From positions 1 to 64,000 of the forward strand of contig CAUHCN010000010.1 in assembly GCA_959604825.1 (NCBI GenBank): 64,000 nucleotides of DNA. Reading direction: 5' to 3'. Within the stretch, counting starts at the first letter, position 1; each line of letters begins with the position of its first letter. Positions 34,129 through 43,029 of this stretch are shown piece by piece. Under the pieces are notes generated by a model. That model saw nothing but the letters and a program-made list of their open reading frames with translations, did no database searches and was not told the origin of the DNA. The translations under genes and the position numbers were made by a program. Source of the DNA: an uncultured Collinsella sp. Lineage in GTDB: Bacteria > Actinomycetota > Coriobacteriia > Coriobacteriales > Coriobacteriaceae.

Positions 34129-34421
34129 GCGGCGTCCTTGGTGGTGTAGACACGTGCGAACGTGGACGGGTCCGCTCCAAAGAGCATGTGAAGCATCAGG
34201 CGGCGCGAGTAGATGAGCTCGTCAAAGTCGTGAGGGAGCTCGATGTCGTGGATACGCGCGATGTGGTGGGCGAGCGCCGAGAACGACTCGGGGTCGCAGA
34301 TAACATCGGTGGTGACGTGGTAGACCGCCGTATCGGGGAACGCCTCTTCGTCGAAAGGCAGGAGATAGGGATCGTCGTCGACCTCGATGGCGACGCCGTA
34401 CTGGGGCCAGTAATATGCCAT
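34125..34421 (-). CDS. small cytosolic protein at the head of the surface-protein operon
   Basis: A 98-residue, acidic, His/Tyr-rich protein without a signal peptide (YYWPQYGVAIEVDDDPYLL). GGGAGG precedes the ATG, and the stop overlaps the next start. It may regulate or chaperone the exported proteins encoded downstream. Family unknown. Confidence 0.65.
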   Translation of the reverse strand: MAYYWPQYGVAIEVDDDPYLLPFDEEAFPDTAVYHVTTDVICDPESFSALAHHIARIHDIELPHDFDELIYSRRLMLHMLFGADPSTFARVYTTKDAA

Positions 34422-34766
34422 GGGAACCTCCCTGCTTCTGGGGCCAAAACTTCTATCGGTTTTGGCTGTCGACGCCGACCGTATCAGCCGCTACTTGACC
34501 AATTTCTGACCAAATGCTTGACGGATTGACATCTCCGCAGGTAAAAGGTGGAAAAATTACTTCAACTTTTTTCGAGCGACAATCGAGCGGTCGGCGACGG
34601 CGGGGCGATATGTGTCAAAAGCATCGTCTGCCGAGGAAGCCTTGCCGTTCGCCGAATTGCACAAACGTAAAAATCGCCAATTATGGAGACGGTCTCGAAC
34701 ACGTCGACGAAACGATGCGGTAACATCTCCCTGCAAACACTGTAGTTAGCTAAAGGGGGAGTTCGC
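34422..34766. other. 345-base divergent intergenic region
   Basis: Separates the exported-protein operon from the lactate dehydrogenase operon. It must contain both promoters. Four TTGAC-like hexamers (34495, 34506, 34518 and 34526) are visible, but I cannot match a convincing -10 element to any. No open frame in it looks like a gene. Confidence 0.4.
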
Positions 34767-36368
34767 GTGTCTGCAACCATTAAACCCTTCACCGATGAGT
34801 TCGAAGAGTATGGCCGCGATGAATCTCGTGCATCGGGCGAAGCATCGAGCATCTCGTTTCCGACAACGGAAGACGAGGTCCGTGCCATTTTGGAAACGCT
34901 CCATGCCGAGCGTGTCCCGGTAACGGTTCAGGGCGCCCGAACCGGCCTTGCCGCCGGTGCCGTGCCCCACGGTGGGCATATCCTCAATACTTCCCGTATG
35001 AATCGCTACTTGGGCCTTCGCCGCGATGAACAAGGCCAATTTCTGCTGCGCGTGGAGCCGGGCGTTGTGCTCTCGGAGCTGCGTAAGCAGCTGAGCAAGA
35101 AGGTACTGCCGACCGCTGGTTGGGACCAGGCATCGCTTGAGGCCTACGAGGAGTTCCAAGAGTCCCCCGAGCAGTTCTTTCCCACCGATCCCACCGAGGC
35201 ATCTGCCTGTCTGGGTGGCATGGCGGCATGCAACGCCTCCGGCGCCCGCAGCTACGCTTACGGCCCCATGCGCCCGCATATCACGGGACTCCACGTCGCG
35301 CTGGCTGATGGCGATTTGCTTGAGCTTCAGCGCGGCGAGGCTTTTGCCCAGGGCCGCCACCTGTCGCTCGTGACGGCAGAGGGTCATACATTCGAGCTTG
35401 ATCTTCCTGACTACACCATGCCCAAGACCAAAAATGCCTCGGGGTATTTTGTTGCGGACGATATGGACGCCATCGATCTTTTTATCGGTGCGTGCGGCAC
35501 GCTCGGCGTCATTACCGAGCTCGAGATCGCCCTGCAGGCGGCACCTTCGGTCGTATGGGGTGTGAGTTGCTTTTTCGATAGCGAAGACAAGGCCGTGTCC
35601 TTTACCGATTCCGTGCGTCCAGTGCTGTCCCATGCCGCCGCTATTGAGTATTTCGATGCTGGCGCCCTGGATATCCTGCGTCGCCAGCGCGAGCAGTCGA
35701 CAGCGTTTGCCTCGCTGCCGGCGCTCGACGACGAGGCAAAGGTCTGTGTCTACGTGGAGCTCGACTGCGATGACGAGGCGCAGGCGACCGAGGAGCTGTA
35801 CCACCTTGGATGGGTGCTGGAGTTTGCGGGCGGCCGCGACGATGCGACATGGGTCGCCCGCACCGAAGTCGATCGCGAGTGCCAGCGGTTCTTCCGCCAC
35901 GCGGTGCCCGAGAGCGTCAACATGCTCATTGACGAGCGTCGCCGCACCGACCCCACCATTACCAAGCTGGGATCGGATATGTCGGTGCCCAATGCACGCC
36001 TTGCCGATGTCATGGCCCTCTATCGCCGCACGCTGGCCGAAAGCGGGCTTGAGTCTGCTGCCTGGGGACACATCGGGAACAACCATCTGCATGTGAACAT
36101 CCTGCCGCGCGATGCGCAAGACTACCGTCGTGGTGGAGAGCTCTTTGCCCAGTGGGCTTCCGAGGTCACGGCCATGGGCGGTGCCGTTTCTGCCGAACAC
36201 GGCGTCGGCAAGATCAAGGCGGGCTTCTTGGAGACGATGTACGGCCACGAGGCCATGGTCGAGTCGGCGCGCCTCAAACTCCAGCTCGATCCTGCCGGCC
36301 AGTTGGGTCGCGGCAACCTGTTTACGGAGAAGCTCTTGGATGAACTCGTCCAGAAAGGGGGCGCGTGA
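34767..36368 (+). CDS. FAD-linked D-lactate/glycolate dehydrogenase (LctD/GlcD-like)
   Basis: A 533-residue FAD-dependent 2-hydroxyacid dehydrogenase. The FAD-binding region has TVQGARTGLAAGAVPHGG, and the C-terminal substrate domain has HIGNNHLHVN and AEHGVGKIK. EtfB and ferredoxin-fused EtfA follow directly, as in the electron-bifurcating lactate dehydrogenase of Acetobacterium (LctBCD). It probably oxidises lactate to pyruvate, with NAD+ reduction driven by reduced ferredoxin. GTG start with GGGGGAG upstream. The stop overlaps the etfB frame. Confidence 0.88.
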   Translation: MSATIKPFTDEFEEYGRDESRASGEASSISFPTTEDEVRAILETLHAERVPVTVQGARTGLAAGAVPHGGHILNTSRMNRYLGLRRDEQGQFLLRVEPGVVLSELRKQLSKKVLPTAGWDQASLEAYEEFQESPEQFFPTDPTEASACLGGMAACNASGARSYAYGPMRPHITGLHVALADGDLLELQRGEAFAQGRHLSLVTAEGHTFELDLPDYTMPKTKNASGYFVADDMDAIDLFIGACGTLGVITELEIALQAAPSVVWGVSCFFDSEDKAVSFTDSVRPVLSHAAAIEYFDAGALDILRRQREQSTAFASLPALDDEAKVCVYVELDCDDEAQATEELYHLGWVLEFAGGRDDATWVARTEVDRECQRFFRHAVPESVNMLIDERRRTDPTITKLGSDMSVPNARLADVMALYRRTLAESGLESAAWGHIGNNHLHVNILPRDAQDYRRGGELFAQWASEVTAMGGAVSAEHGVGKIKAGFLETMYGHEAMVESARLKLQLDPAGQLGRGNLFTEKLLDELVQKGGA

Positions 36369-36370
36369 AG

Positions 36371-37186
36371 ATGAGTGATTTCCATATGGTGGTGTGCGTC
36401 AAGGCGGTGCCCGGAAGCACCGAGGTCAAGATGGACCCCAAGACCAATACTATCGTGCGTGATGGCAAGCAGGCGGTCATTAATCCCTTCGATGCAAGTG
36501 CCCTCGAATGTGCGCTAGCGCTGAAGGACGACTTTATCGGCTTTGGCATGGACGTGCGTGTGACGGTGGTGTCGATGGGCATCCCCGCGACCGAGTCGCT
36601 GCTGCGCGACTGCATCGCTCGAGGCGCCGACGACGCGCTGCTGCTGACCGATCGCGCCTTTGCGGGCGCCGATACCCTAGCCACCACCTATGCCCTCAAA
36701 TGCGGCATCGAGGCACTCGATGAGGACTTTGACCTGCTCATCTGCGGCAAGATGGCGGTGGACGGCGATACGGCCCAGATCGGCCCCGAGCTGGCCGGCG
36801 CCTTTGGGGTCCCCTGCGTGACCGACGTGAGCTGTGTGCAGAGCGCGGGATTTACGACGTGTGGCTCGCTGGCGCTCGTTCACGGCTGCGATGCCGGCGA
36901 GGAGACGGTGTACCTGGAGATGCCGTGTGCGATGACGACTGCCAAGGAGATTGGCCAGCTGCGCATGCCGAGTATTGCCGGTATTCGCGCGGCCGAGGAT
37001 GCAGACGTGCGCGTGGCCAGCGCTGCCGACGTAAACGCCGACCCCTCGCGTTGCGGCCTTGCCGGATCACCGACGCAGGTCGTGCGCTCGTTTGTGCCCG
37101 ACCGTGACCAAACGTGCGAGGCCGTCGAGGGAACGGCGTCCGAGCAGGCGGTAAAACTTGCCAAGATTATCGAGGGGATGGCATAG
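36371..37186 (+). CDS. etfB: electron-transfer flavoprotein beta subunit
   Basis: A 271-residue ETF beta chain with the family start (VVCVKAVPGS) and the ARGADDALLLTDRAF nucleotide-binding segment. It forms the flavin-bifurcation partner of EtfA. ATG 36371 is preferred to the GTG two codons earlier. It is flanked by the lactate dehydrogenase and EtfA genes with almost no gap, so the three are co-translated. Confidence 0.92.
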   Translation: MSDFHMVVCVKAVPGSTEVKMDPKTNTIVRDGKQAVINPFDASALECALALKDDFIGFGMDVRVTVVSMGIPATESLLRDCIARGADDALLLTDRAFAGADTLATTYALKCGIEALDEDFDLLICGKMAVDGDTAQIGPELAGAFGVPCVTDVSCVQSAGFTTCGSLALVHGCDAGEETVYLEMPCAMTTAKEIGQLRMPSIAGIRAAEDADVRVASAADVNADPSRCGLAGSPTQVVRSFVPDRDQTCEAVEGTASEQAVKLAKIIEGMA

Positions 37187-38392
37187 ATGAGCGGGCTGAT
37201 TATCGATAGCGAAGCCTGTATCGGCTGCGGTCGCTGCGTTCGCGCCTGCGCCTCGGGCGGCATTGTGGTGGAGGGTGAGCGCCCCAATCGCTGTGCCCGC
37301 GTAACCGACGGCTGTATCCTGTGCGGTGGGTGCGTCGACGCCTGCCCCGTCAACGCCATCTCGATTGAGCGCGACGAGGCCGCCGGCGCGGCAGACCTTG
37401 ACGCATATCGAGACATCTGGATCTTCGTGCAGACTGACGAGCACGATGCCGTTGCATCCGTGGCCTTCGAGCTCATGGGCAAGGGGCGCGAGCTTGCCGA
37501 TGCCCGCGGCTGCCGTCTGGTGGCACTGGTCGGCATGAGCCCCGAGGGCTCACTCGGGGACCTGGAGCATCTGATTTGCGCCGGTGCGGACGAAGTTCTG
37601 GTCTGTCGTGACGAGCGCCTGCGTCAGAACGACGCGGAGGTCTACGCCCGCTTGATCTGCGATTTGGTAGCCGAGCGCAAGCCCGAGGCCATTCTGTACG
37701 GCGCGACCGCCTTTGGTCGCGAGCTGGCGCCCAGTGTGGCCGTGCGCTTGCAGACGGGCCTTACGGCCGATTGCACGGTGCTTTCGATGGATACGGAGAC
37801 GGGTCTGCTGCAGCAGACGCGCCCGGCGTTTGGCGGCAACCTGATGGCCACCATTATCTGCCCCAACCACCGTCCTCAGATGGCAACGGTGCGCCCCGGC
37901 ATCTTTAAGGCGCCCGAGTTTGACTATAGCCGCTCCGGCACGATTGCCCAGGTAGTGCTAGCGGATGACGTTAAGGCCCGTGTCGAGATCTCGATTCCCG
38001 CCGAGGAGTGGGGACAGCAGGCCTCAATTGCCGATGCCGAGCGTCTAGTCGTGGTGGGCCGCGGCATCGGCTCCAAGAAAAACCTACCGCTGATGCGAAA
38101 GCTTGCCGAGGCTCTGGGTGCCGAGCTTGGCTGCACGCGCCCCGTGGTGGAGGCCGGCTGGCTGGAGTATCGCCACCAAATTGGCCAGACGGGTGTATCG
38201 GTCTCGCCCAAGCTCCTCGTGAGCATCGGTGTCTCGGGCGCTATCCAGCATCTCGCCGGCATCGGTGGGGCGGAGTGCATTGTCGCCATCAATGAGGACC
38301 CGGATGCCCCCATCTTCGGTGCCGCCCGGTACAAGGTCGTCGGCGATGCCGTTGAGATCGTTGAGGAACTGCTGGCTCAGCTCGAGTGCTAA
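37187..38392 (+). CDS. etfA: electron-transfer flavoprotein alpha subunit with N-terminal ferredoxin domain
   Basis: A 401-residue fusion. Residues 1-about 65 hold two 4Fe-4S sites (CIGCGRCVRAC and CILCGGCVDAC). The remainder is ETF alpha with the C-terminal FAD fold (VVVGRGIGSKKN, SIGVSGAIQHLAG). The ferredoxin extension is typical of LctC/bifurcating lactate systems. It starts directly after the etfB stop. The stop overlaps the convergent HD-hydrolase gene by four bases. Confidence 0.93.
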   Translation: MSGLIIDSEACIGCGRCVRACASGGIVVEGERPNRCARVTDGCILCGGCVDACPVNAISIERDEAAGAADLDAYRDIWIFVQTDEHDAVASVAFELMGKGRELADARGCRLVALVGMSPEGSLGDLEHLICAGADEVLVCRDERLRQNDAEVYARLICDLVAERKPEAILYGATAFGRELAPSVAVRLQTGLTADCTVLSMDTETGLLQQTRPAFGGNLMATIICPNHRPQMATVRPGIFKAPEFDYSRSGTIAQVVLADDVKARVEISIPAEEWGQQASIADAERLVVVGRGIGSKKNLPLMRKLAEALGAELGCTRPVVEAGWLEYRHQIGQTGVSVSPKLLVSIGVSGAIQHLAGIGGAECIVAINEDPDAPIFGAARYKVVGDAVEIVEELLAQLEC

Positions 38393-39201
38393 GCGCTTGC
38401 CAGCCAGCGGCGCAGCTCGTCCTTAAGGCGGCTCCAGGTTGCCTGCGCGGCGGGGTCGGTAAAGGGTCGCGTAATGCCAAAGGGCGCGTCGAGCAGGCGA
38501 TAGATATCGCCTTGCTCGCGCGCCAGTGCACGGCTTGCCGGATGGACGAGCTCAAACATAAAGCAGATGAGCCCCACCAGGTAGTCCGCCGGCTCGTTGC
38601 GCTCGTCACGCGCGACGCAGCGATGCTCGTCAAAGGCGGTAAGCGCCGGTGTCGAGAAGTGGCTGGCGAGAAACGTGTCCTCATCCACCTTGAGGATGGT
38701 GTCGACGGTGCTGTCGGCGATGGTGCGCATAATGTCGATCTTGTCGCCATCGCGCACGATATCGCAGAAGCGCCGCGTGCGCTCGTCGAGCTGCGCGGGT
38801 AGACGGAAATCGCTGTGATAGGCAATGCTCGCTCGGATGAGCTCATCTTCTGCCGGGTCATCGATAAAGTCGCGGACGCTCGTCACGGCGGGTGCATCGG
38901 CGGGATTCTCGCCAAAGAGGACCTCGATGCCCAGCGCTGCATGGCCCATGCTCTCGGCGTCCTTAAAGGTGTCCCAGCGTCGCAGCTGCTCAAAGCGGCC
39001 TATATCGTGCAGCAGGCCGCAAAGCCATGCCAAGTCAATATCATCTGACGACCAGCCCTGCTCGCGCGCTACGGCATCGCATGCCTCGGCCACGTGGTAC
39101 GTATGCTCGATTTTGAGCGCGATGCGTGGGTTGGTGGCGTCGTAGGCATCGGTGTAGCTTTTGAAGGCTGCGCGCGCCCGGTCTCGATCGATAGCTGTCA
39201 T
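38389..39201 (-). CDS. HD-domain phosphohydrolase
   Basis: A 270-residue HD-superfamily protein with the metal ligands His in IEHTYHV, HD in GLLHDIGRF, His in SIAYHSDF and Asp in VRDGDKIDI. Such enzymes hydrolyse nucleotides or phosphodiesters. The substrate cannot be read from the sequence. AGGAAG precedes the ATG. Convergent overlap with etfA. Confidence 0.85.
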   Translation of the reverse strand: MTAIDRDRARAAFKSYTDAYDATNPRIALKIEHTYHVAEACDAVAREQGWSSDDIDLAWLCGLLHDIGRFEQLRRWDTFKDAESMGHAALGIEVLFGENPADAPAVTSVRDFIDDPAEDELIRASIAYHSDFRLPAQLDERTRRFCDIVRDGDKIDIMRTIADSTVDTILKVDEDTFLASHFSTPALTAFDEHRCVARDERNEPADYLVGLICFMFELVHPASRALAREQGDIYRLLDAPFGITRPFTDPAAQATWSRLKDELRRWLASA

Positions 39202-39232
39202 AATGACTTCCTAAAAAGTTGTGTCTTTCGAT

Positions 39233-39268
39233 CCGGTGGCAATTGTAGGCGAACTTTATTGCCACCGG
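39233..39268. promoter_or_regulatory. dyad CCGGTGGCAAT-N14-ATTGCCACCGG upstream of azlC
   Basis: A perfect 11-base inverted repeat with a 14-base spacer lies between the divergent HD gene and azlCD. Its place and symmetry fit an operator for a dimeric regulator. Neither a T-run nor a gene end is next to it, which argues against a terminator. Confidence 0.5.
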
Positions 39269-39327
39269 TTGATATTTCTGCTGCGTTGCGAGGTGCGCTG
39301 CAGACGACTTACCAGAATGGGGGTGGC

Positions 39328-40020
39328 ATGGTCCTTAGGATCTTTAAAACCGTCTGGCCGGTGATGCTTACCTATGTTGCAATAGGCGCGCCGTGCGGAA
39401 TGATCATGGGGCAGACGGGAATGGAACCCTGGATGGTCTTTGCCCTGAGCAGCACGTTTGTGACGGGCAGCGGCCAGTTTATGATCTGCAACCTGTGGCT
39501 GGCGGGCGTGCCTGCAGCATCGATCGTCGCGAGCGTTGCTGCCATCTCCTCGCGCTTTGCGCTTTACTCGGCATCGATCGCGCCGCATCTGACGGGTGCC
39601 TCGAAGCGTCAGACGCTGGCTGTTGCCGCGACACTTACCGAGGAGGCATATGGCATCTCGCTTGCCAAGTTGGTTGAAGGGGAGGATTGGGGCCCGCGCG
39701 AGTCCTTTGTGCTCAACGTGATTCTCATCGCAACATGGGGCGTTTCGTGTACGATGGGCGCCATCGTCGGCGCCGTTGTCGATGTTCCCACCGCCATTGC
39801 AGCCTTTGTCTGCACCTCGCTCTTTATCTGCCTGCTCTTTTCGCAGCGGCTGTCGCGCGGCAACGTTGTCGCGGCGGTTTCGGGCGCGGTGTCCGTCGCC
39901 GTATGCAAGTTCTTGGGCCTCACGAATATTGCCGTGCCGGCAAGCGTCGTGGCCGGCATGGCCATTGCGTTGGCGTGCGATGCTGTATTTGACGGAAGAG
40001 GTGCCCGCGATGCCCGTTAA
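39328..40020 (+). CDS. azlC: AzlC-like branched-chain amino acid exporter, large subunit
   Basis: A 230-residue membrane protein of the AzlC/YgaZ family with about six hydrophobic segments and the TEEAYGISL motif. It exports branched-chain amino acids with AzlD. ATG 39328 has GGGGGTGG upstream. The frame is open much further 5', but that part would overlap the promoter region and the HD gene. Its end overlaps azlD by 11 bases. Confidence 0.9.
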   Translation: MVLRIFKTVWPVMLTYVAIGAPCGMIMGQTGMEPWMVFALSSTFVTGSGQFMICNLWLAGVPAASIVASVAAISSRFALYSASIAPHLTGASKRQTLAVAATLTEEAYGISLAKLVEGEDWGPRESFVLNVILIATWGVSCTMGAIVGAVVDVPTAIAAFVCTSLFICLLFSQRLSRGNVVAAVSGAVSVAVCKFLGLTNIAVPASVVAGMAIALACDAVFDGRGARDAR

Positions 40021-40333
40021 CGAGTTCTTGGTTCTGTGGCTGTCGTCGTGGGCTGCTATCGCGTTCTTTCGCATCGCGCCGGCGTTCGCCTTGCGCGGGC
40101 GGACCCTGTCGCCCCGCATTACCGAGGCCCTGGGCTATATCCCGCCCGCCGCCTTTGCCGCGCTGGTCGCCAACGACTTGGTGAGCCCCGGCGCGTTCGA
40201 CGCGGGACTCTGGCCTGCCTTGGTTCCCTGGATTGCGGCCGCCGGCGTCGTGGTCATGGCGGTCAAGACAAAATCGATGCTGTGGTGCTGCGTCTCGGGC
40301 ATCGTACTCTATATTGTCTTGAGCCTTATATAG
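40010..40333 (+). CDS. azlD: AzlD-like exporter small subunit
   Basis: A 107-residue membrane protein with three to four hydrophobic helices (FRIAPAFAL, YIPPAAFAALVA, LWCCVSGIVLYIVL), matching AzlD/YgaH. It partners with AzlC. The ATG lies inside the azlC end, so translation is coupled. The open frame extends upstream but that section is not homologous to AzlD. Confidence 0.9.
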   Translation: MPVNEFLVLWLSSWAAIAFFRIAPAFALRGRTLSPRITEALGYIPPAAFAALVANDLVSPGAFDAGLWPALVPWIAAAGVVVMAVKTKSMLWCCVSGIVLYIVLSLI

Positions 40334-40483
40334 GGGTGGCGTCGCGGGCGCCGAATCTCGTTCCATCCCAACTCGTCGGATTTTTCACCGAGCTGGTCTA
40401 TTTCTTCTGGTACCATGGTCAAACTTTACTGTAGCAAAGCGTGACGTGGGCTTTTGTACCCCGTCAGCGGAAATGGGGGTTTC

Positions 40484-41506
40484 ATGGCACAGGAAGCAAC
40501 CGCCAACGAGCAAAAGAAATTCAAGGTCCCGCGCATCCCGGGCGACATCATGATCTATCCGATGATCGTCGGTCTTTTGCTCAACACCTTCTGCCCGCAG
40601 GTTTTTGAGATCGGCGGCTTCTTTACGGCTGCCTGCCGCGGTGGCTCCAATACCATCGTCGCCGCGATCCTGCTGTTTGTGGGCGCCGGCATCAGCTTTA
40701 AGTCCACGCCGGGTGCCATCAAGACCGGTATCGTCGTGCTGATCCCCAAGCTGGTCGTCGCAGCGGCTCTCGGCCTGGGCGTGGCATATTTCTTTAACGA
40801 CAACTTCCTGGGTCTGAGCTCCGTGTCTATCATCGGCGGCATCACGTTTTGCAACATGGCGCTCTATACGGGCATCATGGGCGAGTTCGGCGATGAGTCC
40901 GAGCAGGGCGCCGTCGGCATCCTGTTCTTTACGGCTGGCCCCGCCGTCACGATGATCATCCTCGGTGTTTCCGGCCTCGCCAACATTCCAATTGGCACCA
41001 TTATCGGCTCCATCTTGCCACTCGTTATTGGCATGGTTCTGGGCAACCTGTTCCCGTTTATCAAGAACCTGCTGGTTCCCGGTGCCAATCCCGCGATTGC
41101 CGTCATCGGATTTCAGCTCGGTGCGTCCATGAGCCTGTCGAGCTTTATCACCGGCGGTATTTCCGGCATCTTGCTGGGCCTTGTCACGCTGTTTGTCGTC
41201 GGTCCCATCACCTTTGCGTTCGAGCGTCTGTGCGGCGGCAATGGCAAGGCCGCTGTGGCTTGCTCCACCATTGCCGGCACGGCTATGACCACACCGGTTG
41301 CCCTCGCCGAGGTCGCACCGCGCTACGCCGAGCTTGCGCCCACCGCGTACGCTCAGATCGCCACCGCCGTTATCATCACGGCGATCATGGCTCCGATTCT
41401 GACTGGCTGGGTCGACAAGAAGTTCTGCCAAGGCAAGGAGGATCTGTCGCTCGCCGGTGTCGAGGCCATCGAGGAGGCTGTCGCGACTGACATCGATGGC
41501 GAGTAG
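40484..41506 (+). CDS. kdgT: 2-keto-3-deoxygluconate permease
   Basis: A 340-residue KdgT-family transporter with about ten membrane segments and conserved glycine-rich motifs (SIIGGITFCNMALYTGIMGE, CSTIAGTAMTTPVALAE). It takes up KDG or related sugar acids. GGGGG precedes ATG 40484. No KDG kinase or regulator is next to it, so its pathway partners must lie elsewhere. A palindrome TGGTACCA occurs upstream. Confidence 0.87.
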   Translation: MAQEATANEQKKFKVPRIPGDIMIYPMIVGLLLNTFCPQVFEIGGFFTAACRGGSNTIVAAILLFVGAGISFKSTPGAIKTGIVVLIPKLVVAAALGLGVAYFFNDNFLGLSSVSIIGGITFCNMALYTGIMGEFGDESEQGAVGILFFTAGPAVTMIILGVSGLANIPIGTIIGSILPLVIGMVLGNLFPFIKNLLVPGANPAIAVIGFQLGASMSLSSFITGGISGILLGLVTLFVVGPITFAFERLCGGNGKAAVACSTIAGTAMTTPVALAEVAPRYAELAPTAYAQIATAVIITAIMAPILTGWVDKKFCQGKEDLSLAGVEAIEEAVATDIDGE

Positions 41507-41555
41507 CAATCGATACCCATCAATGATGCCGGCGTGTGCAATTCGCGCCGTATGG

Positions 41556-41595
41556 GCGCCCGAACAGAAACTGTTTTGCAGTGATGTTCGGGCGC
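41556..41595 (+). terminator. terminator of kdgT
   Basis: GCGCCCGAAC pairs with GTTCGGGCGC around a 20-base loop. The following T content is low. Confidence 0.6.
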
Positions 41596-41606
41596 TCTGC
41601 TATTAT

Positions 41607-41638
41607 CCCCTTTACCCCTGCGGAGTAAAGGGGTGTTT
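41607..41638 (+). terminator. second hairpin between kdgT and the GGDEF gene
   Basis: CCCCTTTAC pairs with GTAAAGGGG, followed by TGTTTAT. It could be a back-up terminator for kdgT or a leader element of the next gene. Confidence 0.55.
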
Positions 41639-41696
41639 ATTGCCCTGATTCGAATTGGGCGATTCTGACCACTTGGGTATTGAAGGGATGGCGCTA

Positions 41697-42839
41697 GTGG
41701 TTAAGGCACTCAAGATTGAGATATTCGTGCTATGCATGATTGTTCTTATCGGGCTTGCCGTGCGAAGTCGTCGCTCCTTGTTCTCGAGCACCCAGCAGCT
41801 ATTGTTTAGCATGCTTGGCTACACCTCTGCCGCGTACATATTATTCGATATGATCTGGACGCTTTCGGACGGTGTGGACGGCACGTTGGGCATTGCTGCC
41901 AACTGGATTTCCAACGCGGTTTCGTTTTCGCTCTTTGCTATCGCGTGTCTCATTTGGTTTATCTATTCCGAGACGGTGCAGGGCTCTCGCCTTTTGACCT
42001 CGCGCTATAGGGTGGTGCTTGTAGCGTTGCCTACGGCTCTGGTGGTCGTGCTGGCGTTTACCAGTTACTGGACGCACGCCCTGTTCTATATCGATTCGCA
42101 GGGCGTGTATCGTCGCGGCTTTGCCTATATGATCCAGCCCATCGTCAGCTACTGTTACGTTATACATACGTCCCTGCATGCATTTGTGCAATCTCGCAGG
42201 GTCGAGAGCCTGCAGACGAAGGCCATCTATCGAACCTTGGCATTTTTCGCCATTCCGGCCCTGGTGGGCGGTACCTTTCAGGTCGTATACTCGCTGCCCG
42301 GCCTTTGTGTCGGCATAATGATTAGCATGTTGCTGCTCTACATCATCTACCAGGAGCAGCTCATCTCGACCGACCCGTTGACTGGACTTAACAATCGCAA
42401 CCGTTTTGAGACCTATATGCTGTCGCTCTTCTCAAATGTGGATCAGGCCGAAGATGTATATCTGCTTATGATGGACGCCGACGGCTTTAAGCAGATTAAC
42501 GATCGCTATGGGCATGTGGAGGGCGACCACGCTCTTCAGGTCATATCCGCTGCGCTCAAAGAAGTCTGCTCGGCGTCTGGCGGCTTTATCGCACGTTATG
42601 GTGGCGATGAGTTCGTGGTGCTCCAAAAGGCAGTGGCGGAACAGGATATCATGCATCTGTGCGCGACAATCAACGATGAGCTCGCGCGCGCCGAGGTTCC
42701 GTATCTGTTGCGGATGTCCATCGGCTACGCACGGGTTGGTGATGGCGTCGATACCTGGCAAGACTTGCTTCGTGCTGCCGACGCGGAGCTCTACCGCGTA
42801 AAGCGCGAGAAGAAGAAAGCCGGCGTTCAGATACGCTAG
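41697..42839 (+). CDS. membrane-bound diguanylate cyclase (GGDEF)
   Basis: A 380-residue protein with seven or so N-terminal membrane helices (about residues 5-210) and a C-terminal GGDEF domain with an intact RYGGDEFVVL signature and STDPLTGLNNRNRF. It should make cyclic di-GMP. No RxxD inhibitory site is seen upstream of the GGDEF. The GTG at 41697 has GAAGGG nine bases upstream. The ATG at 41688 is an alternative. Confidence 0.87.
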   Translation: MVKALKIEIFVLCMIVLIGLAVRSRRSLFSSTQQLLFSMLGYTSAAYILFDMIWTLSDGVDGTLGIAANWISNAVSFSLFAIACLIWFIYSETVQGSRLLTSRYRVVLVALPTALVVVLAFTSYWTHALFYIDSQGVYRRGFAYMIQPIVSYCYVIHTSLHAFVQSRRVESLQTKAIYRTLAFFAIPALVGGTFQVVYSLPGLCVGIMISMLLLYIIYQEQLISTDPLTGLNNRNRFETYMLSLFSNVDQAEDVYLLMMDADGFKQINDRYGHVEGDHALQVISAALKEVCSASGGFIARYGGDEFVVLQKAVAEQDIMHLCATINDELARAEVPYLLRMSIGYARVGDGVDTWQDLLRAADAELYRVKREKKKAGVQIR

Positions 42840-42840
42840 G

Positions 42841-42882
42841 AAAAGGGGCACACGACCGTTGCGATGGTCGTGCGCTCCTTTT
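42841..42882 (+). terminator. terminator after the GGDEF gene
   Basis: GGGGCACACGACC pairs with GGTCGTGCGCTCC, flanked by AAAA on the left and TTTT on the right, immediately after the stop codon. Confidence 0.85.
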
Positions 42883-43029
42883 GCGTTTGTGGGGGCCACC
42901 GGTCATAATGCCCAGGCGCGGTGCGGCAAGACGGGCGTCTGCCGCCGCGACTCGGTGCGAAATCAACGAGAACCAGTGCATTCCATTAAGCTAAAGTGTG
43001 TGAAGGTTCTCCCTAAAAAGGTGAGCTCT

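Noticed and set aside
42884..43029. tRNA or other small RNA gene between the GGDEF gene and the EamA gene
   Set aside because: I tried to place an acceptor stem and TTC arm but found no consistent cloverleaf; no gene is supported.
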